Position numbers and translations under genes: made by a program. Below the pieces are notes generated by a model. It saw nothing but the letters and a program-made list of their open reading frames with translations. It searched no databases and was not told where the DNA came from. A stretch of 64,000 bases of DNA from Ulva prolifera (taxonomy: Eukaryota > Chlorophyta > Ulvophyceae > Ulvales > Ulvaceae), in NCBI GenBank assembly GCA_023078555.1, contig CM041203.1:577481-641480 (forward strand), given 5' to 3'. Shown in pieces: positions 11,236-24,600 of the stretch (its first letter is position 1; every line of letters begins with the position of its first letter).

Positions 11236-11710
11236 ATGCAAGGCTGTAACGCGCTACACAAGTCCGAGGCGTTCTGCAGAACAATCACAGACAATCGTCT
11301 GCAAAGTATCGTTCAGAAGCTGTTGCCTGCATGCATGGATCCAACGTTGTGGCACACCTGGTCGAAGCCTGCATGTGAGCGTATCCAAAGCGCTTGTACA
11401 AAGGTATATGACGTCTTCATTGTGGCAGCCGTGTTTATATTGGACCCGCCCTGGCTCAGGTCAGCCCTGTCACGGGTCACTTTAATCAATGCAGACGGGC
11501 TCCGGGTATTGAGCCGCTATATCGCGACCGAGATATTCATGTTGACTCTGCAGTTGCATTACGTCGGGAACATAAGAGCTGCACAACATTTCCTGCCGGC
11601 AGTGTTGTTTTATGTTGTACAGTCTCAATACGTGTTAAGAGATGTGGTCCGGAGGACACAGTTCGCGCCTCTGCATGAAACAATCCCTACAAATGCCGTC
11701 GCGACTATTG
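11236..11710 (+). CDS. Putative exon of an unrecognised gene
   Basis: The frame is open for about 158 residues and ends at a near-perfect donor (ATTGCA|GTAAGT at 11710/11711). A plausible acceptor (ACCGTGCAG) follows at 11757. Composition is protein-like and partly hydrophobic (YIATEIFMLTLQLHYVGNI, FLPAVLFYVVQSQYVLRDVV). No family was recognised. Neighbouring exons are unresolved: two closely spaced acceptors give different frames. It could also be a chance frame. Confidence 0.3.
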
Positions 11711-12102
11711 CAGTAAGTTAGCAGACTGAGAACACTCCAGAACACCTGACCGTGCAGGCAGAATCGTCGTCCGCAGCAGAACGGTCGTCAGCCTGTTGCA
11801 CATCTTCAAGTCGGGCATGACGCCATTCGCCCCACTCATACTAGGTGCTCATACGGATATCAGCCTCTGTGCTGGGTGCCAGCGAATACGCTGCTCTGCC
11901 ACAGAAAAGAAGCGTCACTGATTGCAAGGCAGGATCGCTGCGATTGTCCTGCGCAAGACGTTGACGGGTTATCTAGCGTTGATAGAGTGCACCCTCCGCA
12001 GCGCCAAGCCGCAAAGAATGCTCGAGCAAGATCGTTCGTGTAAGGAATTGCCGCCAAGGTGCCAGCTCGCAATCGCCTCGAAGTAATTAGGGGGGTGCGT
12101 GG

Positions 12103-12338
12103 CAGTGCTCTACAGGGCCCTTTTTCCCCGGAGGGATTCCCGCTGAACTTTTTCAAATTCTAGCGGTACTGCATCGCTGAGGGACAGCTTCCAGCGGGAT
12201 GCGCTCGCTGTCTCTAGAGAATGGAGGCTGTGACGGCTTAGTTTCAGCAGCGAGAACCGCTGGGTTTTCAAAATCCTGGCGGTATTTTCAGATAAGTCGT
12301 CTACTTCAGCGGTAAAACCGCCGAATAGTAGAGCACTG
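12103..12338. mobile_element. MITE-like non-autonomous DNA transposon
   Basis: A 236-bp unit is bounded by an 11-bp perfect inverted repeat: CAGTGCTCTAC at 12103-12113 and its reverse complement at 12328-12338. It is flanked on both sides by the direct repeat CGTGG (12098-12102 and 12339-12343), as expected of a target-site duplication. Inside, CGGTA-type motifs recur in both orientations, including a short hairpin AGCGGTAAAACCGCC near 12308, and two related blocks begin TTTTCAAA. It has no coding capacity. The superfamily is not assigned: the CAGTG start recalls hAT or CACTA relatives, but a 5-bp duplication is not typical of either. Confidence 0.65.
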
Positions 12339-12343
12339 CGTGG

Positions 12344-14467
12344 TGTATGGCACAGTGAGGCAGGCAACTCAGACACCTTCTGTATGTACCGGCACAACGG
12401 TCGCCGGCACGCGCTGTAATCTAAGCACGAGCATGATTTACCGGCTTCACAATATGCAGTCAGTGCTCAATGGCATGGCAGCCGCAGGTACATCAGGTGG
12501 AGCCAGCGGATTTGTCGACGACGTGACGTACACTGTGACATTGAGGTCGCTGAGTTGTATCTCTGAGATACGATGGCTCACTTCTGCCCCACCCATACGC
12601 ACATAGCTGTTGCTGACCTTACAGTACGTCATGATACTCATCCATTTTCAGTAAGACTGAGATTGTCTCACTGAGACAGAAGTTAATTCCGGACCAGAGA
12701 GGCTTGCCATCTTTTAGGCAGGGCTGAAACGCCCTTCGAATTGCAATGCAATTGCAATGCACAGAAAAGAGCACGTATGTCCGTGAAAATCTTGCACACT
12801 GTAGATTAATCAGCGTCAGGTACACTACTCTAGAGACGAAACAAATTCGCTTTCGGCGGTTAGCGCTAGCGTGGTGTTTCGGATCCTGTGCCGAAAGGCT
12901 TGTTGCATTTGTGTACACCTAGACGTCATGCGCAACACCCTCTATCACCACAGTTCACGACAGCACCAGATGTGACAATGCTGCTAGTATACAGATATCT
13001 GACGCATATGAAGTTCTTTGACAATGCCGAGACTAGTGATATCGATTCGTTCTCATCATGTAAATAGTATCAACCAGTGAGCTTTCTTCCTGAGCTCAGA
13101 TAGTACACGGGATCTCCTGTACTATCTGCTCGTGGCTAAACGCATGCATATGGTGTTGCAGAAATGCCACAGCCCGGCACGACACGAATCCAGCCAATAT
13201 ATAACAAATTCTAGCCTCGCAGCAATTCAGTGTCTCAGACCAACAGGCAACATATGTAATCAGAACTACTGCTCAAGTAGCGTGAGAACCGCTGCTGAGC
13301 TGGACTATTGCTGATTCGACTTGTGCGCAAGATGTTGAAGATCGTCCGTATCCGTGTCCCGGCCACGGCACTGCGGCGCCGCCGTCCCCACGCATTGTCA
13401 TATCCGCTCCGGATGAGATATGGTCCTCGAACAACTGCCACTTTCATTGAAGCCAGTCGCCGCGGGAAAACCGACGCTATCACCCGTCAGATTAACCATT
13501 CAAAGAAGGGTTCTTCACTATATCGTTGATGTCTGTTGTAGTACAATGAGCAACGTTCGCACGTGATATCTGATACTCAAGCGTCTATCTGCATTGACAC
13601 TCTGACTTCTGCTGGTTGAGCTTTGACCTCAACATATTCATAGACTGGCAGCCTGCATGGCTTGTAGCGTCCAGATTCTCTACCGCCGTGCGTTGCCAAC
13701 GATATGAGGTCAGTGGAAGTATCCTGCGCATCGGCGCAAGCAACAGCTCCTGCAGTCCAACGAAAAGCTTAGCAACAGGAAAAGTAATCAAATTGGTAAT
13801 TCTTCCGCTTAGGACTGTGTATTGCCTGCATGCAGGTTTCCGGTTCTTGCGTATCCAGAGCATGTTTCCAGTGAAAGCACTTTGCCAACTTTAGGCCATC
13901 ACATACGATTGCAAATTTTGTTGTAGACACAATGATGCTGTTTCTGGGCGCTTCTGTGGGCTATCTAGATTCTCGCTTGCAACGCCTCGTGTGGATCACA
14001 CGCCACATTAGCGGCGTTGGTCTTGTAAGTCGCCACGGTGACACGCAATAAACAATGCCCATAACCATCGCCTTCAATCATGCACGAGGGGACTTTCAGT
14101 AGACGTCCGTGTTGCGCCATTGGCTGCGTATGGCACTGCCTAAGGGAATCGGATACGCATCGGTTCCGCGGCATCAACTCCAATTGCACGGCACTGACAG
14201 CTCTGTATCAACCAGAAAGAAAGTCTGGAATACACGCAAATGCTCGCGAACATCTATTTTATCCCGAGCAGCGGCACGTCGTGAATATTGTCACAATCTG
14301 TGCTGCAGCTCTGCCACAGACATGTGACATGGCAAATTTCTATATTGTCCAACGTCGGGTGTGGGGCAGTGGTGACTACGGAGAGACTCTCATCGCGTGC
14401 CGGAGGTGATGAGGTTCATACCGCTAGGGCTTACCTATGTGTCGCATTCAGGTAAAACAGCTAGGCG
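12344..14467. other. Long spacer without a supported gene
   Basis: Only short frames occur on both strands. A basic 73-residue plus-strand frame at 13308-13529 (RIRVPATALRRRRPH) has no domain signature. The last few hundred bases should contain the promoter of the MYB gene that starts at 14468, but no element stands out. Confidence 0.4.
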
Positions 14468-17400
14468 ATGGACGCTGCTGCTCAGCTAAGGCATCGCTCC
14501 TTGACTCAAGGAGTTCCAACTCCTCCTGGTCAAGTCAATGCAGAGTGTACTCCAGCTTCCCAGACAGCTGGTAAGCCTACCAAGAAGCCTAGAGAGCGAT
14601 GGACGCCTGAGGAACACAACAGGTTTTTGGAAGGCTTGAAAATGTATCATCGCGATTGGAGGTCGATTGAAAGTGTGTTTCAGTCTTTTCCACTTTGGTG
14701 TTTTTCAATGAAATGTGGTGGTTCATTTGAATGCGTTCCTGGCTGCAGAACATGTTGGCACGAAGACAGCTGTTCAGATCCGGAGTCATGCCCAAAAGTT
14801 CTTTGCGAAGGCAGAGAGAGAGCCTGGCACTGTCGACTTTGACCTCCCACCCCCCAGACCCAAAAGAAAGCCAGGGAGTAGCCAGCAGTATGGCTCAGGC
14901 AGCAAAGCTGGCACGTCAACACCAGCCCATAGCTGCCTGAACCCAGACAGCAGTCCGCATAGGATTTCCATGGTGCCAGCGTGGCCCTCTGCTGGTCCAG
15001 AAATGCACACTCTACTGACGCAACCCGGGCTGCCACCTCGTTCTAATCACCCTCAGCAATTGCCGCAGCCTTCTCAAACCATAGCAGCACCGCAACATCA
15101 TGATGTTTCTTCTGATTTGATGAACAAGATTGCTGCAGCTGCTATTGCAGCTGCATCTACGACTGCACATGCAGTCATCTCTGCCGCTGGTCCCGAATAT
15201 GTCAACGTCATTCAGGATCTGGCAAAGCGAGACAGGCGTTTGTCATTTCTATCGTGCCCAATCTCTGAGCTTGTATCTACCTTTGCTGCTCCCCCGGAAG
15301 TGCCGACCATGGAAGCTCAGCAGGATTCGGCCTTCCACGTTCCCGGGCATCCCACTGTGCTCGCACCATCGACCAGTGCTCCAGTCTACAGCAATGCTCA
15401 AGCTGCGTATCACCCCAACGCAGCATTCAGCTCTGGTGGTGCCATGGCTATGGTGCCATCTGTGGGTTATCCATCGTGCAGCCTTCATGGGATGCCTGGC
15501 ACATCCACAATGTCAGAGCCCCCAGTGCAGCTCCTCAATCGCTTACTGGCTGTCCCAGCTTCAAGCCAGCTTGTCAATGAGCCTGGTCTCAGTCATCACA
15601 ATGAACGGCGGCTGAATTCACCGGGCAACGCACTCTCAATGCCCCCAGTCACAAGTGGCGGCCTATCTGAGAACATGTTCCTTCCTCATCTAGATGACAG
15701 CATGTGCTTGACCAGTGCTATTCCGGAAGTGGGGACTCAGATGACTCCCTTGGCCACTTTCACTCCCCCGTCTGATCCAATACCATCTATGGCCCTGCCC
15801 ACAGCACGCATGCCTGCAGTCCCCGCCTTCATCCCCACGCAAGGGTACGTCAAGCCATTCGATGGGAACATGCCCTTTGCTCAGCAGCCAGGAAATAGTC
15901 AAGTGCAGAGCATACAGCATGCTGTCCCGGCAGACCCACAAAAGGTAGTGATGAACGAAGCACAAGCCCGTCAGCAAGTCCAGGAGCAGCAACAGCACCA
16001 ACAGCATGTTTTTCCAAAGCAGCCGCCACGCACACCTGAGCAGCCAGAGGGTACAAATGGCTATGGTGAGCAAGGGTCCGGTGGGGGCTCTGGTGATGGC
16101 TCCGGAGGAGGGTCTGGGGGTGAGAACCATGGGTCTGGGGATAAGTCAGGGAGCAAAAGTGCAAAGCAAAGCGGGAACAGAAAATCAGGGGATCCTGCGC
16201 TGGTTCCTTCAACAGAAGGTCTCCCTGATCCAAGTGCATCTCAGCCGTTAACGTTTGGCATGATGGTGTGCTCCGAACATGCTGTTGCTTTGGCCCTCGT
16301 GCTTGTGTGCACATGAGGCTACGACGTAAGATACATGTCTTTTCCTCATTTATACTTGATCCTTGTGTCCAGACTGTTTGCAAATCTGGTTTTTCTGCAG
16401 GCTAACATGAGCATTCTGCAAGGGCAAGGCCGACTGACTGCTGCGCAAAGGACAGAGTTCTATAAACAGTACTATCAGGAGATGATTCGGCGAGGTGCAG
16501 AAGGTCTGCGCAATATGAATGTCCCTGTGGATCAGCCGGGTCCTCCTGCAGCTGCGCAAACTCCTGCGCCCACTGCTGCCAATGCGGTATGATCTTCAAC
16601 CTGCAGGACAGCCCGTGCTGTTAGTCATTGCGCAGGTTTGATTGGCTGCCATGTTCGATCAACTTTCCCTTGCCAGTTGCTGATCACGTGGCTGCAAGTC
16701 AGCATTGATAACTTAACGCGCTGCATCCATGGAAAGTGGGGAGGCAGGTTCCTGGCCGCGCCTGGGGGCCGAGAGCACTTCGATTCGATTCTCCATGGGG
16801 ACATCGCCAATTTTGAATTGTCTGCAGACGCGGGCGTATCTGTCATAATGTTATGTGACGGATGTTTCACTGCATTGCAGGCTGCTGCAGCTGGGCTGCC
16901 ACCTGCCACTGCAGGAGTGTCTGGTAAACGGTCCGGGAGTGCTCGTGAGGGATGTGCTTGGTTTGGCCGCAAGAAGCAAAAAACTACTGACACACCTGAC
17001 GTGGCACATGCAGCGCTCTCTAGTGGCTGCGAGCAACCAGCAGCTATCCTGGGAATGGTACCATGCCCAACCGAAGCCAACATACTGGTGCGTGGCTCAA
17101 TATGTGTATTGAATCAGTATCATCTCTTACGTGATTTGGCTCATGCAGATTTGATCTTATTGTTCGAAACTTGAGGTGTGTCTTGCAACATGCTCTTTGA
17201 CGCAATTCGCATATTTTCAGGATCAAGGCCGCGTATTAGAATTTCACAAGGGCACAGGATGGGCAACTGAGGTCGAGCAGCAAGACACAGCAACAAGTCC
17301 ACAGGGTGCATCGCATGGGTGCACGACACATCCTGACACTTCTCATCGTGTGCATACCAGTGCCCAAATGCCTCTCCCAGAGGCGCAGAATGGCAATTCT

Positions 17401-17758
17401 GGCGAAGGGGGAAATCAGCCGAACAGCTCTGGTGAAGGTAGCAATGAGCCAGGTGTCAACGTTGACTACGATCGCTCTGGTATGTGCCATGATCTGCATG
17501 AGACACATCATGTTCAGGCCCTTCTTGTTGAGCTGATGGTTCATGAAGAGCTATACAATGCAACATAGATCTGTGATGCATCGGGCACTTGTGAAAGTAG
17601 AAAGAGTCATTGCTGGATGTCCGTTCCCTGACAAGTTTCATCACGCAGGGGGTGATCAGCAGCGGGCAGAGCCCATTGAGGATGGACAGCCTGAAGGCAA
17701 GCACACAGCAGAGCTCGCTGTGCAGAATAATGATCCACATTTGAGCTGCGGTTCGTAA
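14468..17758 (+). CDS. CCA1/LHY/REVEILLE-like single-MYB (SHAQKFF) transcription factor
   Basis: Six exons, all in phase: 14468-14672, 14749-16265, 16401-16586, 16881-17057, 17221-17479 and 17649-17758, giving 817 aa. The MYB repeat at about residues 42-90 has the CCA1-family form: RERWTPEEHNRFLEGLK, then DWRSIEKHVGTKTAVQIRSH, then AQKFFAK. Intron 1 splits the repeat, leaving K-H-V at the join. The family binds evening-element-type DNA in the nucleus, and members act in the circadian clock of plants and Ostreococcus. The rest is low-complexity: Pro/Ser/Ala-rich, a Gln/His run (QEQQQHQQH) and a Gly/Ser run near residue 530. A helical block follows (RLTAAQRTEFYKQYYQEMIR) and then an acidic Asn/Gly tail. 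Start chosen at the first ATG in frame with the MYB repeat. Family is sure; a clock role is inference. Confidence 0.88.
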
Positions 17759-19740
17759 GTTACCCCTGTACCTCTGGAGAAAGCTTAGTGCCAGGATCAA
17801 GGAGACTTTGAACTGATGTGTACCGCGGGTTGCGAAGTTCATTTGCATCTCGTTTGTGATGATATGAACATTCCACCTGCTCCCAGTATGCCATGCTATA
17901 CTCGCTGGCACTGGTTGCCTGTATCGTGCTGCATCTCGTGCAGCAGGCATCTGGCCAAGGTGGATTATGTTTACCTGGGGTATGCAGTGTGCATGTGTGT
18001 GAGTGCTCTGCATGGCTGCAGTAATGTAGAGCATGCCAGTATATGTTTCTGTGAGCAGCCACAGTACAAGCATCGCCACTGTGCTGATGTGTACGTCTGA
18101 TGAGCATTTGTGTAAAGGGGAAGGGCATCGGCTCATGTTGAGGACACTTAATTTTCACTATGGCCGGCTCAGTGCTTGAAACACATGTCGAGATGACATA
18201 TGTCAGGCTGCAGGCTTGCATCGAACTTGTATGCTCAGGAACTCGTCTCATCGCGAGCAAGCAATACGGCCCTGGCCCTCTGGTCATAATGAACACCCTG
18301 ATGCGACTCACATATTACTCTATGTGTATTGTGCACGGAGTGCTTTTGAAGGAGGACAACATTGGACGGCTCACCACCGCTTCACACTGTGTCCATGAAC
18401 GGCAGGAGTCCTGGGATTCTGGAAAGACACATGAAAATTTGTGAAATTCTGGTAGAATTTTATTATACAGTCCCAAAATCAGCTGCTAACAGTAGCCACA
18501 ATACTCTTCGCGGTTTTGGGTGACTTGGTCGAGGATAGTCGGAGTACAACCACATTACGAACACCTGTTTGTGGGGACCTTGCGATCCTGATGCTCAAAC
18601 GTGAGCAGGAAAAAAATCTAGAAGACCTGCGTTGCACTGATGAAGTAACCATGCTTTGAAAGCGTCCAGGTGTCCTGTGTAAGAATGGCCGGTGGAACTC
18701 TGCACAGCAGAATGAGAGACATTATCACGAGGCATGACCGCAAAAGGTAGGTGTACTTTGAGCGGCTTCCAGCAGCAGCCACCAGAGTGTGCGCACTGGT
18801 CAAGTCGAGGTGTGCCTTGCAGATCTTGGCGCAACAGCCTGTCTTGAACACCTGCTGATGAGGCTATTGCTAGTAGACTTCAGATTGCTCAAGTCATTTT
18901 TCCTGTCAAAGCTTAGCTGGCCACATGCCATAGTGCCCTCGCTTCAGAGTGCTGCCTGTGACTCTTGTCAATCATTCGAGGGACGGATGGAAGGAAAAAG
19001 GCCTGTTCCAGAAAAGTGCAGGGCACGGGCAATGTAGACGTCAAGCAGGCTAGCCAGATAGAGAGGCAAATCACTGTTTTTCAAAGCCAGTGCCGCATCG
19101 CGGGCATATGAGCCGATAGTTTCTGCCACACATATCCTGACAAAGTGACAGCATTTGATCTGCAAGTGTCAGTGTGAAGGCCACAGTCAAAGCAGACAGA
19201 ACCTAGGCGACATGTGCAGGTGAGACAATAATGTTGTGCGGGGGGAAAGGGGCCAGGAAGCGGCCGTAGGAGACTAGATTCGCGATGAGTATGGCTGCAG
19301 ACACACGTCACTTGGAGAGATATCATGCAAAACAGACACCGGCGACATGTTATACCAGTGCTTGTCATTATCAACGCAGGCAGACAGCGATGATGGCTTT
19401 GAGAAGTTGCCTGGCATTTCTGCACTCAATTGCAATGCCCCGCGATTGATGCTGTGGCGGCCGGCTGTGCAGTGGCTACTAGGGAGGGTGTTTGAGCCTT
19501 GGCCGTCCCTCGGGGTGTCAGGGGCACTGATGCTGTGATCGTAGCGTGATGCCACACTAACAGTTTTGGATGTCTTGTATCGCTTTGGGCAATTCCGGAC
19601 CGGCTGTAGACAGGCATCTAGAGTGGTCAAGTGAACACGACCGTGGGGTCCGTTTGGTTCTCACTCAACGTGCAATCAGGCATAGAGCGGATGATTGGGA
19701 GCCCAAACCCGCGGTGGGCCAAGCCGGGTAGCGGTCAAGT
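17759..19740. other. Spacer without a supported gene
   Basis: A 226-residue minus-strand frame at 17456-18136 overlaps the MYB 3' exons and has no domain, so I treat it as a shadow. From 18140 to 19740 both strands carry only short frames. Confidence 0.45.
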
Positions 19741-20312
19741 GTGACAGATTGTGGGACGGGGCGGTTGGGTGAACATGCGCAGCAGCTGCAGCAACAGTGG
19801 CTGCAGTCCTATCGGGGATTTTTATGCTGCTCGGACGCTGCAGCAATGTGGTGGGAGGACATGACCTTCGGCCGGGCAGAGGATGGCAATTGGGTGCTCT
19901 TGCTGAGGCGGGCACTGTCGGGGCGGCACGCCTTCGAACGCGTTGCAATGCAATAGACTTTTGGACTCGTGCGGAGCAGGAGGACCTGGTTCCAGTGCGG
20001 GCGATGCTAACATTGTGTCGCCAGAGCGGTCGGCCACACCGAGGCCCAGTGTCTGATTTGTCTCCGCAAGACACTAGGACTGCGCTGCAGCAGCGAAGTG
20101 CAAGAGCTTTTGGTGGTAGGCCGCGCCTGAATGGGCTGCATTTACTCCGCGCTGGGGTAGCTACTGTTGTGGAGCCGGGACGCCCTGTCAATGAGATTGA
20201 CTTCTTGGGACGGTGGCAGTCCGCTGTAGTATTGCAGTACATGGGGACGGGGGAGCAGTTTGCGGCTGAATTCAGTCTCCCACAGGCAGGCGTGCGAGGG
20301 CTGTTTGCTTAG
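19741..20312 (+). mobile_element. Tyrosine-recombinase element fossil (DIRS- or Crypton-like)
   Basis: The catalytic part of a tyrosine recombinase is recognisable: an upstream block (AAMWWEDMTFG...NWVLLLRRA) resembling the first conserved box, and a downstream block with H-x-x-R (HLLRAGVATVV), a tryptophan box (FLGRWQS) and the terminal tyrosine (VVLQYM). No reverse transcriptase, split repeats or other parts were found nearby, so DIRS-type and Crypton-type origins cannot be told apart. The copy looks broken, with two or more breaks, and seems moderately old. GC content is higher than in the flanks. Confidence 0.6.
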
Positions 20313-21650
20313 TGATCACTGACTGCGGGACCTCGATTGTGCCAGAATGGTTTCAGGGGCAGGGCCTCCAGACGCTATGTGCTTCACTGCAGCAGAATGA
20401 ACTCAACATCGCCGTCAGCATGCCCACAACGTAGACTATATGTAATATAATCGTGATCACCACGGGTCATGGAGACGGGCGTCGAACTGTACCGGCTGTA
20501 GACGTGGTCAGAGGTGCTCGAGGGGGCAGCGTTGGGCAACTTCACGTGGAACGTATGAGCGGGAGCTGGCTGGAACTTGTCACGCAAGAGCGGTTCGAGT
20601 TCTGCAGCGGATTGCTCTCCTTCAGTTCAGTTAAGCCAGAGCCCTCTCGGCTGACCTTCGTCACTCGCGCTATGAAGTCAAACCACAGGTGATTTGCACA
20701 TGTACACCGCCGCTGGCGGCACCAGGGAGGCAGTCGCGGTTGCAGGGTCATGCAGTGGCGGCTCCACCCCTGAGTTCGGGCACTGCAGCCTTGGACCACA
20801 GTGCAGCTGGCATGTATGCGCGGCATGATATTTACGGCCACCTTCATGTGGTCTGAGGCCTGTGGCATTGCTGGCATGGGAATCTGTGTGTGCGAATACA
20901 ATTCGGTACCCAACGGCAAGTCCATAAAAGCAGTAGAGCATCACACTCATGTGAACGCACATCGGTCCCCGGGCGGTGACACTACAAACCTGTGCGGACG
21001 CAGAAATTCAGAACAATATCGGAACATGCACGGGCGAGCACCCCAGACGAGTTTTGTGTGTTTGTGGAATCTAGCCGATGCTGGATGCTGCAGAGTATGT
21101 GTTGATAGTTGTGTGGTTGCCAATCACCTGACCATTGGCATCGGGAACGGCCAACACACAACCCCTCCTATATCCATCTCGATGCCGACTAGAACGTCAG
21201 GTCAGGATGATATTGACCAAACCTTTTAGCGATCCCCTTTTCAGCAGCGAGAGCTCGCAGATCGCCCTCAAGGTCTCAATGCCTGGAGCCATGCATGGTG
21301 GTGCACTATCCCCGTTATAACGCGTTATCCAAGGCGCTAGAGCCCATTTTCACCGCTTCTCTGTAGAAATCGAGCACATCCGCTGTAGAAAGAATGTGTG
21401 ACCACTCCTCAGTTTCGCATGTGTGTGGCCGCGGCATCTCAGGCATCTACCCGACAAGGCTGATGTCCAGGCCTGGGGAAGAGGTGTGCGATCACATGCC
21501 AGTGCCTGCGCGTGCGAGCAGCGCGGGCCCGTCAATCGGGTGTCTCAGAATGTGCACGATGATATGGAACAGAGCAAGGCCATCCAAAATAGCTGCACAT
21601 TGAGGAGAAAAACTCGTTGCTGACGTCCCAGTGCTGATTTCTCTGTGAAG
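20313..21650. other. Spacer without a supported gene
   Basis: It lies between the recombinase fossil and the ankyrin gene. Only short overlapping frames are present. The last part should hold the ankyrin gene's promoter and 5' UTR; no clear TATA box was seen. Confidence 0.45.
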
Positions 21651-24600
21651 ATGGGGTCTACTGTCGACACCCTTCACTCTGCGGCATTTCGCGGTGACAG
21701 CGAGTCAGTGAAACAACTATTGCGAAAGCATGATGTATCGGCACGAGGGGAGCAAGGGCATGCGACACCTTTGCATGCAGCAGGTGCCTGGTCCGAGCGG
21801 ATGTGCCGTTACTGTGAATCTGCCACGGCTTGCACGTGTCCTGACAGTCATGTGCCCATGTGTATGTATTGCAAGTATATGTATGCAAATATATAGTGTA
21901 TGTATTTGCACAATTGAATGATATCCAAGGTAAGCCAACAACTCAGCTGTCCTTCAAAATGATGGTTTGGCCATGCAGCAGCATCCCAGGCAGGGACTGC
22001 GACAGATGTCATCAGATTGCTGCTAGAACATGGCGCTGACCCCAACAGCACAGCACTCAACGGGGCAACAGCATTGCATGTTGCGGCAGTGACGGGGAAT
22101 GTGCGCACAGTGCAGCGACTCCTTCAGTGCCCGGACATCCGAGTGGATGCAGTAATGCCCGGAAGCGGGTTCTCTGCTCTACACCTGGGTGTTGCAAGCG
22201 CCGATGAAGCGACTGTCACCTCTCTGCTGGAGCATCAGGCAGGATTTGATGAACTTGGCTGCCATGGGGTCACGCCTGTGCACATTGCAGCCCACCTTGG
22301 GCTGCCTGGCATCCTTCGCCAACTTCTGATGCTGTACAAGGGCACCTCGCAGCATGGGCCAAAGTCACCGCTCATATTTACGTGCTGCGCTCCCCGTGAC
22401 GACGTTGTCAGGCCTGCCTTGCATGTCCTGACGTGCGTCGATTGGCTGGGACACATCCCAACGAATGCATGCCTGCTGCGTGCGCTAATGCTGTCTGCCG
22501 AGGAGCGACAGCTGATTGATTGTGTTCGACCTCAATGCCTGCACTCTTCCTTTGTGGCGTCTAGCACCAGGACGCTGCAGAACATCATCAACCAGAAGCT
22601 GGACACGTTTGAGCTGCCATCAGATGCAGATGTCTCCCCAAAGAGAAAGAAAAAAACGTCTGGCAAGCCAGAGGGGGGATTGCAGGTGTGATTTTCCAGA
22701 AGCTCATTACTAAGTGCCCGAGATCTGCCTGGGGTGAGCAGATCGCCATCGAAAGCTCGGTGCAAAAATTCCTTAGGAGAGTGCAGGCCATCCTTGCATG
22801 TCTGGGGTGTGGCAAGGCTAAGCCCGCTATCAAGCGGCACTGTGAGGACGATGGCATGGCAACTGCAGGGGCGCATCCACAAGTTTCCCCCCCTGTGTTC
22901 CCAGAGGCTGCAAAGCAAGACCTGCAGCGAATCAGTGCTCTGCAGCAGAATCGTTTCCAAGAGTGTGCTGAGCAACTCCTGGATTGGGGATGCCACGTCG
23001 AGGAACGGTGATTCTCTGCCACTGGAAGCTGGCCAATGCCTTGCATATACGTGCTGTTCTCCGTTCTGGTGTCGCAATGAATTTGCCATTGGTTGCTTCG
23101 TCCACATTGTCAAAGCCCATTGTGCTGTTTTGATGTGTCTGTGCAAAATGCAGAACGGGACAGCAGCAGACGGCACTGATGCTGTCAGCTCAGGCAATGG
23201 ATCTTCCACTGGTAAAGTTGTTGTTGAAGCGCGGCGCGCGAGTTGACGTAGCTGATGGCAAGGGGCAATCTGTTCTGCACTGGAGTGTGATGAGTCAGGG
23301 CCCATGGTCTGCAGAACTTATGGCTGCTAGCAAGGAAATCATTGATCTGCTTGTGGATGCTAACGTATCGGTGCTCTTTCAAAATACACAGTCGTGTTGC
23401 ATCGTCATTTCCTTTGCACAGGGATACAGTGACACCACGCAGTTGTCTTGAGTTCAACTCTGTCGGTGACGATGTGTCTGAGGCTGACATGAGGCAAATT
23501 ACAGGTGGATGCTCTTGACTATGATGGCCGCACACCAATGCATGTTGCCTGCGGTTTCGGGAATCTGGTCGGAGCGCAGGCGCTACATCTGCGGCATGCA
23601 AGCGTTGATGTTCTGGATTCCAGCAACCACACGCCCCTGTGGGATGCCCTTGATTGTAGCAAGGGCCGGCAGCAGCGTGGGCACCTGGTAGAGTACCTGC
23701 TCCGGCGTGCAGGCCTGGTGCAGCGGCTGCGGAGCCAGAGCTCAGCGCTGGTGGCGCATGCGCTCACTATGGGTACCACCGAGACGGCAGCGCTCGTTCT
23801 GCAGCAGCTTCGGGCCGAAACCACACCTGTGGTTGTGCCACATGCAGCATGGATGGCCGCGGCAGAGCGGGTCACTGTAGACGATCCCCTGCTGGAACAC
23901 CTGCCCGTTGGCCGTGGTGCCAGTGTCAGGGCACTGGGTCAAGTATGGAAGGGCCGCCGAGAGGCGCAGGTGAATGGAACTGATCCTGCAGGATATTGCG
24001 CAGTTGCGGCAGATGTGAAGGACGCACATCTGCTGCTGCCTGACACACGTGCAACAAAGCTACTCAGGCGTGTATGCAAAGGTATGCCGCTTTGGCAGTG
24101 GTCCGTGTGGAAACATGTTCGTTGCTCTTGATAAACGTTGTCAGCAATTTCAGCTAGGAAGTGCATTGCCTTGCCTGCCTGTAGATGGAGCCGTAGATGT
24201 GAGCGACGATGAATGCAACACGCTGTTGCACCATGCCGTCCGATACGGCGGGCTTCCAGAAGTCAGCCTTTTGTTGAAGCACAGGGCTGCGGCCCACGTG
24301 TGCAACTCTGCTGGTGACCTTCCCTTGCACGTGCTCCTGCGGCAGTATGCACCTTCACCAGGCCTGGCAAGCGTTGTGGAGCAACTCATCAGCAAACGAG
24401 TAGACCTTCAGGGGCTCGATAGCACTGGTGTGCCACCTTTGTGCCACGCTGCCGCCGCCGGGAATGAAGCAGTGGTGGAGCTGCTGCTGAAGCATGGCGC
24501 AGACCCAGCTGGTGCCGACAGCCATGGGCGTAATGGCCTACACCATGTAGCCGCAGGCTCGATTGAGCAGGTGGCTGCTGTGCGAGAGCGGGACAGACTG

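Noticed and set aside
12110-12397. Minus-strand 95-residue frame with protein-like composition
   Set aside because: It spans the MITE-like element from end to end, so it is explained by the element and not by a gene.
17456-18136. 226-residue minus-strand open frame
   Set aside because: It overlaps the last exons of the MYB gene in antisense, is rich in His, Cys and Met from chance codons, and has no domain or splice partner.
19676-20242. 188-residue minus-strand frame over the recombinase fossil
   Set aside because: Antisense shadow of the plus-strand recombinase; Pro/Arg/Ser-rich without a domain.
22532-23305. 257-residue minus-strand frame
   Set aside because: Lies antisense to ankyrin exons 2-4 and has no homology.
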